Source of the DNA: Spirochaetota bacterium
GTDB lineage: Bacteria > Spirochaetota > Spirochaetia > Treponematales > UBA12059
Length of the DNA stretch: 47,882 nt
Assembly: GCA_020048755.1 (NCBI GenBank)
Contig: JAIFMD010000153.1
Span: forward strand, 1-47,882
Direction: 5' to 3'
Of this stretch, positions 43,093 through 47,882 are shown in pieces. A program made the position numbers and the translations under genes. The stretch's first letter is position 1. Each line of letters opens with the position of its first letter. The notes beneath the pieces are model-generated. The model ran no database searches, was not told the origin of the DNA, and saw only the letters and a program-made list of their open reading frames with translations.

Positions 43093-44192
43093 TAGCGGTA
43101 TTTGATGGCCGGGCCTTGCTCGCCCAGACATACTGGAAAGAATCTGATCCCGCTGAAACCAGGAATTTCCTGCTCCTTGTAGGCGGACTGATATTCGTAT
43201 CCATCGTATACTCCATCATCAAGCGGATAGCCTCAGGCAAAGGCATTACCCTCGGGACAGGCCAGCAAAGAGGATTCAGTGGTAGCGCTTTCAGGCGCAG
43301 GGCCGAAGATTTCGGATTTTCCTCAGGCGAGGCAGAGTTCCTGGAGTTTTATGCCCGAAAACTCGCCGTAACAAGCCCGCAGGCGGTATTCGGCAGCAAG
43401 GCACAACTCGATGCCTTCATGCGGAACGCATTCAAATATATTGAACGGCATGCGGACACCGAGGAGTCGGCAGAAGAACAGAAGCACCAGCTGTTCGGGC
43501 TCAGGGAAGCGCTGGGAGCGCGTTCCAGTTCGGGTTCCGCCATACGATCGACAAAACAGCTCAGGACAAAGACGCCGCTGTCTATCGTAACCGCCAAGGA
43601 AGCACATTACTCGTCCATCCTGGTGGTCAATGAATCCAGGGCGATGTATCTTGAACCGGCGCTGGATGCATTCGGTACTCCCATACGCTTTGGCTACGGT
43701 TCCCGCCTGACAATTTATTTCTATGCTGGCAGCCATGTTGGCTACAGTTTCCAGTCAAAATCCCGTGGCATGGTGGATATCGACGGCAAGAAATTTCTAT
43801 CAATCTCACATAGCGACAAGATAAAGCCCCTGCCCGCCAGACGACATCAGCGAAGCGAGGTGCACATCTCCGGCCGCTTCTACCTGGTGCACGTGCACGC
43901 GGCCAAGGACAAGGGCAAGGTCGTAAAGACTGTGCAGGTGGAGCGGGCGGCCGTAGCCGGCATCATCACGGACCTGTCCGGCGGTGGCCTGTCCATGCAG
44001 ACCATGAGCCCGGCCAATGCCGGCGAATTCGTCAAGCTGGAGTTTGAACTGGAATCAGGCAAAATCTCAGCGTATGCAACAGTTGTACGGGTGAGCCGGA
44101 CCAGAACGGGTGCGCTGATGCACCTGAAATTCGTGAGGGCTGCGCGGAAGACAATCAATGAAATCCGGGCCATGGTGTACGGGTACGAATGA
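43089..44192 (+). CDS. Membrane-anchored PilZ domain c-di-GMP receptor
   Basis: 367 residues with one membrane span near 27-46 (FLLLVGGLIFVSIVYSII) and a long cytoplasmic part. Residues about 160-255 may form a YcgR-N-like domain. The C-terminal PilZ domain has both c-di-GMP motifs: RRHQR (RxxxR) and DLSGGGLSM (D/NxSxxG). YcgR-type proteins slow or bias the flagellar motor when bound to c-di-GMP; membrane tethering is unusual for YcgR itself. Position after fliD supports a motility role. An HD-GYP phosphodiesterase lies 1.5 kb downstream. Confidence 0.85.
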   Translation: MIAVFDGRALLAQTYWKESDPAETRNFLLLVGGLIFVSIVYSIIKRIASGKGITLGTGQQRGFSGSAFRRRAEDFGFSSGEAEFLEFYARKLAVTSPQAVFGSKAQLDAFMRNAFKYIERHADTEESAEEQKHQLFGLREALGARSSSGSAIRSTKQLRTKTPLSIVTAKEAHYSSILVVNESRAMYLEPALDAFGTPIRFGYGSRLTIYFYAGSHVGYSFQSKSRGMVDIDGKKFLSISHSDKIKPLPARRHQRSEVHISGRFYLVHVHAAKDKGKVVKTVQVERAAVAGIITDLSGGGLSMQTMSPANAGEFVKLEFELESGKISAYATVVRVSRTRTGALMHLKFVRAARKTINEIRAMVYGYE

Positions 44193-44206
44193 TGCCCTGC
44201 ACGAGC

Positions 44207-44235
44207 TTGACCGGGATGGATGCTGACATTACAAT
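44207..44235 (+). promoter_or_regulatory. Leaderless sigma-70 promoter of the tsaE-tsaB operon
   Basis: TTGACC (44207-44212), 17 nt, TACAAT (44230-44235), then 6 nt to the ATG at 44242. Both boxes differ from consensus by one base and spacing is ideal. The predicted start is the A of the ATG, and no Shine-Dalgarno is present. Confidence 0.75.
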
Positions 44236-44241
44236 TCGCGC

Positions 44242-44502
44242 ATGAAGATAGTTGACCTGACAAACATTCTACGCAAAGAAACACACATCTACTACCGCAG
44301 GGAATTCAAGGCCGACGCGGTCTTTGAAATAATGCAGCAGACAAAGAGTGTTCCCATCGAGTTTGTGCTTGAACATAAACCAACGGGATCAGTGGATGTC
44401 AGTGCTACTATCGTTGAGGATCTCGACTATCCAGTCATGCCCTTCGTGACAGAGCTCAAGCTCTTCATCTCAGCCATGGACAAGCGGGGAGCCTTACCCT
44501 GA
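44242..44502 (+). CDS. Small conserved-looking protein, unknown function
   Basis: 86 residues: MKIVDLTNILRKETHIYYRREFKADAV...VPIEFVLEHKPTGSVDVSATI, mixed alpha/beta, cytoplasmic, no recognised motif. First gene of the operon with tsaE, tsaB and the HD-GYP gene. Its stop overlaps the proposed tsaE start. The near-consensus promoter directly ahead and tight packing support a real gene. Confidence 0.7.
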   Translation: MKIVDLTNILRKETHIYYRREFKADAVFEIMQQTKSVPIEFVLEHKPTGSVDVSATIVEDLDYPVMPFVTELKLFISAMDKRGALP

Positions 44503-44936
44503 TCAGTATCCAGTGTGTTGATGTAGAGGCAACCGAGGCATTGGGCGAACGGATCGGACGAGTAGCCAGGCCCCGCACGGTAATCGCGTTCAGGGGCGGA
44601 CTCGGTGCCGGGAAGACGGCCATGTGCCGCGGCATTGCGCGCGGGCTCGGCGTTGCCGAACCCATTACGAGTCCTACCTATACACTTATCAACGAATACG
44701 AGGGTACGTTGCCGTTCTACCACTTTGACGCCTACCGCCTGTCCTCTGCCGACGAATTCCAGCAATTGGACTCCGACCGGTACTTTTACGATGATGGAGT
44801 CTGCGCCGTAGAATGGAGCGAACGCGTCGCGGATGCGTTGCCAGACGATGCCATCATTGTTGACATAGAACCAGAACCGGACGGAAGCCGTCGGGTAAGC
44901 ATAACCGGAGCCGCAATGGAAGGTGCGCTGGTATGA
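44499..44936 (+). CDS. tsaE: tRNA threonylcarbamoyladenosine biosynthesis ATPase TsaE
   Basis: P-loop ATPase that drives the TsaBD complex in t6A synthesis. It has Walker A FRGGLGAGKTAMCRGIARGLG, the TSPTYTLINEY switch and VCAVEWSERV. The track begins at TTG 44541, but the frame stays open upstream. The extension ISIQCVDVEATEALGERIG looks like the normal TsaE N-terminus. The only start there is CTG 44499, in a CTGA overlap with the preceding stop, giving 145 residues. A rare CTG start is therefore proposed; TTG 44541 is the fallback. Confidence 0.88.
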   Translation: MISIQCVDVEATEALGERIGRVARPRTVIAFRGGLGAGKTAMCRGIARGLGVAEPITSPTYTLINEYEGTLPFYHFDAYRLSSADEFQQLDSDRYFYDDGVCAVEWSERVADALPDDAIIVDIEPEPDGSRRVSITGAAMEGALV

Positions 44937-45673
44937 ATGTGCTCGCCATCGATTGTTCAGGAGAACTTTTATCAGTCGGTGTGGGCCGGGGCTGGGCAAG
45001 CGGTGGACGTGGACCTGAATCGGTCAAACATCCTTACCGCGAGGAAGCTGGACATGGCCATGCGGCAGGCCCTGGCTTTGTAGGCATATCCATAGATGCT
45101 GGTTTCAGGCATGCAGAACGCGTGATGAGCGCTGTAGAATACTGCGTTGCCGAGGCCGGACTGAAGCCGGCGGAGCTGGACCTGCTGGCCTGTGCAGGTG
45201 GCCCAGGATCATTTACCGGCCTGCGTATAGGCATGGCTACTATCAAGGGACTGTCGCTCGGCCTCGGAAAACCCTTCGTAACGGTGCCGACGCTGGACGC
45301 GATAGCCGCGGACTGGGAGGGCTCGGCCAGTATTGTCGTACCTGTCATAGATGCCAGACGATCACGATTTTACTTTGCCGTGTACGATAAGGGCCGCCTT
45401 GTAGCTGGTCCTTATGACGACGGGCTGGCGCGGCTCATAGCGCTGACGCAAGCTTACCCGGAGGTGCTGTTCGTCGGCCCCGATGCAGATTTGCTCGAAA
45501 CGACGGTGTCGGAACGCCCGGGATACAGGATAGCCACAGAGCGGCGACGGTCGCCCATAGCGGCGATGACAAGACTGGCTGTCGGGATTTTTGAACGATC
45601 CGGGCCTGGTCAGTCGGGTTCGGGGCTGGTCTACCTGCGTGCCAGCGATGCCGAGGAAGCGGTGAAGCAATGA
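44933..45673 (+). CDS. tsaB: tRNA threonylcarbamoyladenosine biosynthesis protein TsaB
   Basis: ASKHA-fold non-catalytic partner of TsaD, 246 residues. It starts MNVLAIDCSGELLSVGV and has the hallmark CAGGPGSFTGLRIGMATIKGLSLGLGKPFVTVPTLDAIA, then VVPVIDARRSRFYFAVYD. The loop at about 20-55, where dimer-contact residues usually lie, carries a Gly/His-rich insertion (GRGPESVKHPYREEAGHGHAAGPG) longer than I expect for the family. ATGA overlaps with both neighbours make this a tight operon. Confidence 0.93.
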   Translation: MNVLAIDCSGELLSVGVGRGWASGGRGPESVKHPYREEAGHGHAAGPGFVGISIDAGFRHAERVMSAVEYCVAEAGLKPAELDLLACAGGPGSFTGLRIGMATIKGLSLGLGKPFVTVPTLDAIAADWEGSASIVVPVIDARRSRFYFAVYDKGRLVAGPYDDGLARLIALTQAYPEVLFVGPDADLLETTVSERPGYRIATERRRSPIAAMTRLAVGIFERSGPGQSGSGLVYLRASDAEEAVKQ

Positions 45674-46797
45674 TCGATCCAGACGACGACGGACTGGAAT
45701 TGCTGGAAGTACTCGAAGAACTGGAACCAGACGAAACCCCGGTACTCTTGCCCGAAGAGCCCGGGGAAATACAGCATCCGCTACCGGCGGGACCAATTGC
45801 CGAGATTGTAAAAGACCTGGTCTCATCGTACTCCATAGTACCCCTGCCGATCGCGATCATCGATACATCGCTCTCCTTTCTTTACAGGAACAAACCGTTT
45901 GAAACACTGCTGAGGTCGTTCAACGCATCCAATAGCCCGACTCTGTTCAGTGCTATCGGCCGGTTCCTGGAAGCCGATACAGCCAGAAATCTATATGTAA
46001 ACCTTAAAGATAGCTCAAAAGGCTATAGCTGGAGTGGCACGATACGGCTCAAAGCCAAGGATGCCAGCAACGTTTTTGCAAAGACAACAATAATGCCATT
46101 CAAACCCGAAGGTCTGAATGGTTCGGAGCCACTCGCATGGGTTGTCTTCTTTGATGACGTTACCGAAGAGCGAAGCGGTTTCCTGAGGGGACTGTTCTCC
46201 AGCCTCCTTGAGGCGTCAAAACTCAAGGACAACGACACAGGCAAGCACATCGAGCGGGTAAACCTGTATACCGAACGCCTCGCCAGGGAACTCTACAGGC
46301 TGGGGTCATGGCCTGACGTCGACATCGACTTTATCGAAAACATAGGTTTCCTTGCTGCCATGCATGATGTGGGCAAGATAGGCACGCCTGACGATATCCT
46401 GAACAAGAAGGGACCGCTTGACGAGTTCGAATGGAACATCATGAAGGAGCACACGATAAACGGAGCCTTCATCCTGTCGAGCTACCCGAACCCTATGGCC
46501 AAGCAGATAGCCCAGTCGCACCACGAGTGGTGGAATGGTTCCGGCTACCCGTACAATCTTGTGGGTGACATGATTCCGTTACCCGCCCGCATTGTATCGC
46601 TGGCGGATGTGTACGACGCATTGCGCATGAAACGTAGTTACAAGCTGCCGTTCACTCATGACCGCGCCACGCTCCTCATTGCCGCCGACGCGGGAACTCA
46701 CTTTGATCCCGCGCTTGTAGACGTGTTCAAGAGCATCGCACAGGAATTCGATGAAATCTACGAGAAGAATGCTGACAAGGCAGAAGCCGAGGCCTAG
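45670..46797 (+). CDS. PAS - HD-GYP cyclic di-GMP phosphodiesterase
   Basis: 375 residues. The N-terminus is acidic (DDDGLELLEVLEELEPDE), followed by a PAS domain (about 45-170; PLPIAIIDTSLSFLYRN, WVVFFDDVTEERSG). The C-terminal HD-GYP domain has DTGKHIERVNLYTERLA, the metal-binding HD in LAAMHDVGKIG, and the signature HHEWWNGSGYP. All key residues are present, so it should degrade c-di-GMP. No receiver domain and no membrane span, so the signal is probably sensed in the cytoplasm by PAS. Its placement near the PilZ and flagellar genes suggests motility control. Confidence 0.9.
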   Translation: MIDPDDDGLELLEVLEELEPDETPVLLPEEPGEIQHPLPAGPIAEIVKDLVSSYSIVPLPIAIIDTSLSFLYRNKPFETLLRSFNASNSPTLFSAIGRFLEADTARNLYVNLKDSSKGYSWSGTIRLKAKDASNVFAKTTIMPFKPEGLNGSEPLAWVVFFDDVTEERSGFLRGLFSSLLEASKLKDNDTGKHIERVNLYTERLARELYRLGSWPDVDIDFIENIGFLAAMHDVGKIGTPDDILNKKGPLDEFEWNIMKEHTINGAFILSSYPNPMAKQIAQSHHEWWNGSGYPYNLVGDMIPLPARIVSLADVYDALRMKRSYKLPFTHDRATLLIAADAGTHFDPALVDVFKSIAQEFDEIYEKNADKAEAEA

Positions 46798-47039
46798 CTG
46801 CTGGACTCGCGCCGGTTGATATAACTCTCGTATGCATCGATCATGGCCTGCACGATGATATCCTGCAGTTCGCCCCGCCCCACCCAGTTGTTGCCATCAT
46901 TTATGTACAGGTGCTTCAATTGCCCCTTGGCGTCATCAAGGGTAAACGTCGGATCATCGAATTGCCTGCGCTGCAGGCTTCTTAGCGTATCTGAATAGGT
47001 GTCATCATACGAGGTCTCTTTCCATGCAGTGGTTGACAA
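46794..47039 (-). CDS. 81-residue protein, unknown function
   Basis: The track ORF begins at 47231 but would run through a terminator and the tRNA remnant. A TTG at 47039 with GGAG 5 nt upstream gives a cleaner 81-residue protein (STTAWKETSYDDTYSDTLRSLQRRQFDD...WVGRGELQDIIVQAMIDAYESYI). It is soluble and helical at the C-terminal end. No family recognised. The terminator just upstream means it has its own promoter or depends on read-through. Tail overlaps the HD-GYP stop by 4 nt. Confidence 0.55.
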   Translation of the reverse strand: MSTTAWKETSYDDTYSDTLRSLQRRQFDDPTFTLDDAKGQLKHLYINDGNNWVGRGELQDIIVQAMIDAYESYINRRESSS

Positions 47040-47053
47040 AGTATCTCCATGAG

Positions 47054-47083
47054 TAAAAAGCCGCCCCTTGGGGACGGCTTTAA
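47054..47083 (-). terminator. Rho-independent terminator
   Basis: On the minus strand AAGCCG-T-CCCC-AA-GGGGCGGCTT is a 10-bp stem with one bulge, followed by TTTTT. It lies about 10 nt beyond the 3' end of the tRNA-like segment and ends that transcript and coaX read-through. Confidence 0.85.
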
Positions 47084-47092
47084 GGAAAACTA

Positions 47093-47144
47093 TAGCGGCG
47101 GGGGGGATTGAACCCTCGACACAACGGATATGAGCCGTTTGCTC
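47093..47144 (-). pseudogene. Truncated tRNA-Met(CAT): 3' half only
   Basis: On the minus strand GAGC is followed by an anticodon arm AACGG-CTCATAT-CCGTT (anticodon CAT at 47132-47130), variable loop GTGTC, T-arm GAGGG-TTCAATC-CCCCC and acceptor 3' strand CGCCGCT. The matching 5' acceptor strand (AGCGGCG) and most of the D-arm are missing, and the T-stem has an A-C mismatch. So it cannot be a working tRNA. A near-perfect promoter sits where the 5' half should be and a terminator follows, so an RNA of about 90 nt is probably still made. Confidence 0.75.
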
Positions 47145-47150
47145 TCGGAC

Positions 47151-47179
47151 TTTATACAGAACGCAGGGCTTTTTGTCAA
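47151..47179 (-). promoter_or_regulatory. Consensus sigma-70 promoter ahead of the tRNA remnant
   Basis: On the minus strand TTGACA (47179-47174), 17 nt, TATAAA (47156-47151). The -35 overlaps the coaX stop codon. The predicted start at about 47144 falls at the first tRNA-like bases. It is the best match to the consensus in the window. Confidence 0.8.
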
Positions 47180-47882
47180 CCGCCGGTACCGGGAAAGCCT
47201 TTGGACTCGACACGCCGGTTACGACCTGCAATGGTTACCAATCCGTCCAGGGCCAGATTCGGCATGAAAAGTCCGTAACCTGCCTCAGCCATGACCACCC
47301 TGCCGGTATCATCGCCGGTTCCTATCACCGTCACAGGCACACCCAGTTCGGCAGTCATCAACTCGACAAGTCGGCGCACCAGGCCCCCATACCCCAGAAG
47401 TATGCCAGACTGGAGCGCCTGTGCGGTATTGCGGCCTATGGCGCGCCGGGGCTGATCCAGGCGGATTTCAGGGATCTGGGCTGCCGAGGCACGCAACGAC
47501 CTGGCCGCGGTCTCAAGGCCTGGTGCTATGGATGCGCCAAGCAACTCGCCAGACTGGTCGATTGCCGAAAGGACCAGTGCCGCACCAAAATCCACGATGA
47601 TGCAGGCTCCGGCATGGGTGGCTGTTGCGGCAACGGCCGAACAGACGATATCACTCCCCAGTTCAGAGGGCGTATCAGTGCGTATCTTGAGGCCAGTCTT
47701 GATACCCGGCCCTACAACTGACGCAGCAATGCCAAAAGTCGAGGATATTGCCGCGACGATGCGGGGTGTGAGGGCCGGTACGACGCTCGATATCCAGGCT
47801 TCGGCAAGCCCGAGTTCTGCGCCAAAGCCAGCACGCCGCGCGCTGGCCTCCAGCAGGATGCCGAGTTCATCAGCACTCCGGT
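47176..47882 (-). CDS. coaX: Type III pantothenate kinase (5' end outside the window)
   Basis: First enzyme of coenzyme A synthesis, ASKHA fold. The track shows only the last 139 residues from an internal GTG, but the same frame stays open to the right edge of the window. It reads RSADELGILLEASA, SSVVPALTPRI, VGPGIKTGLKIRTDTPSELGSDIV and IIVDFGAALVLSAI, then LGASIAPGLETAARSL and GRNTAQALQSGILLGYGGLV, all CoaX signatures. About 235 residues are visible; perhaps 20-25 N-terminal residues are missing. The stop codon overlaps the -35 box of the downstream promoter. Confidence 0.92.
   Translation of the reverse strand, partial: RSADELGILLEASARRAGFGAELGLAEAWISSVVPALTPRIVAAISSTFGIAASVVGPGIKTGLKIRTDTPSELGSDIVCSAVAATATHAGACIIVDFGAALVLSAIDQSGELLGASIAPGLETAARSLRASAAQIPEIRLDQPRRAIGRNTAQALQSGILLGYGGLVRRLVELMTAELGVPVTVIGTGDDTGRVVMAEAGYGLFMPNLALDGLVTIAGRNRRVESKGFPGTGG

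Noticed and set aside
47093-47180. Complete tRNA-Met gene
   Set aside because: The 5' acceptor strand and D-arm are absent; the 27 nt before the anticodon stem cannot pair with the acceptor 3' strand.
46794-47231. 145-residue ORF as called by the track
   Set aside because: Its first 60 residues would be encoded by the coaX end, the tRNA remnant and a terminator. A TTG start at 47039 with a Shine-Dalgarno is better.

Overview
The window looks like a piece of chromosome from a free-living or host-associated spirochaete of the Treponema/Rectinema kind, with GC content in the mid-50s by eye. The main evidence is two adjacent FlaB-type periplasmic flagellins followed by flaG, a long spirochaete-style fliD and a membrane PilZ protein. 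TTG starts are frequent and ATGA operon overlaps are very common. No rRNA, CRISPR array, phage or insertion sequence was seen. The only RNA-gene signal is a truncated tRNA-Met.

Layout. 1-420: non-coding, with four tandem GC-rich hairpin repeats, a long inverted-repeat element and a terminator. 421-4662 (minus): an envelope operon of lepB, ftsI (PASTA-type class B PBP) and a Maf/DUF115 protein. Divergent from it, 4734-5933 encodes a LysM/M23 peptidase behind a sigma-28-like promoter. 5934-6352 holds a 40-residue membrane ORF, a terminator and a strong sigma-54 promoter that drives a small sigma-70-family factor (6353-7195). Then come a divergent polysaccharide deacetylase and tsaD. 9326-20717 is a long minus-strand run. 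Its upstream part encodes a two-TM sensor-like protein with a huge Glu/Leu repeat, two membrane proteins, an M23 peptidase, a secreted PEGA-like protein and a ROK regulator. Its downstream part encodes xth, rhomboid, PIN-PhoH, kbl and a small membrane protein. 20872-27936 (plus): a secreted HEXXH protease/propeller/beta-barrel protein, a JAMM-DinG helicase fusion, manA and yaiI. mtgA lies on the minus strand. 28977-32038: an M16 peptidase pair, one active and one non-catalytic lipoprotein, followed by a long inverted-repeat element. 32320-36313 (minus): pcnB, DUF4912, GH57, ybaK. An alpha/beta hydrolase follows. 37715-44192 is the flagellar cluster flaB-flaB-flaG-fliD-unknown-PilZ. 44242-46797 is a small operon with tsaE, tsaB and a PAS/HD-GYP protein. 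The right end has an 81-residue ORF, the tRNA-Met remnant and the 3' part of coaX.

How it fits together. The theme is envelope growth coupled to periplasmic flagella. The sequence suggests layered control: sigma-54 for an alternative sigma factor, as known for the Borrelia RpoN-RpoS cascade; sigma-28-like promoters with identical TCAA-N16-GCCGATAG layout at the first flagellin and at a cell-wall hydrolase; GGA-loop hairpins resembling CsrA sites ahead of both flagellin Shine-Dalgarno sequences; and c-di-GMP turnover (HD-GYP) and sensing (PilZ) beside the flagellar genes. Several genes have a -10 hexamer only 5-6 nt from the start codon and no Shine-Dalgarno, which suggests leaderless mRNAs. 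Function calls rest on motif recognition by eye; no database search was run.
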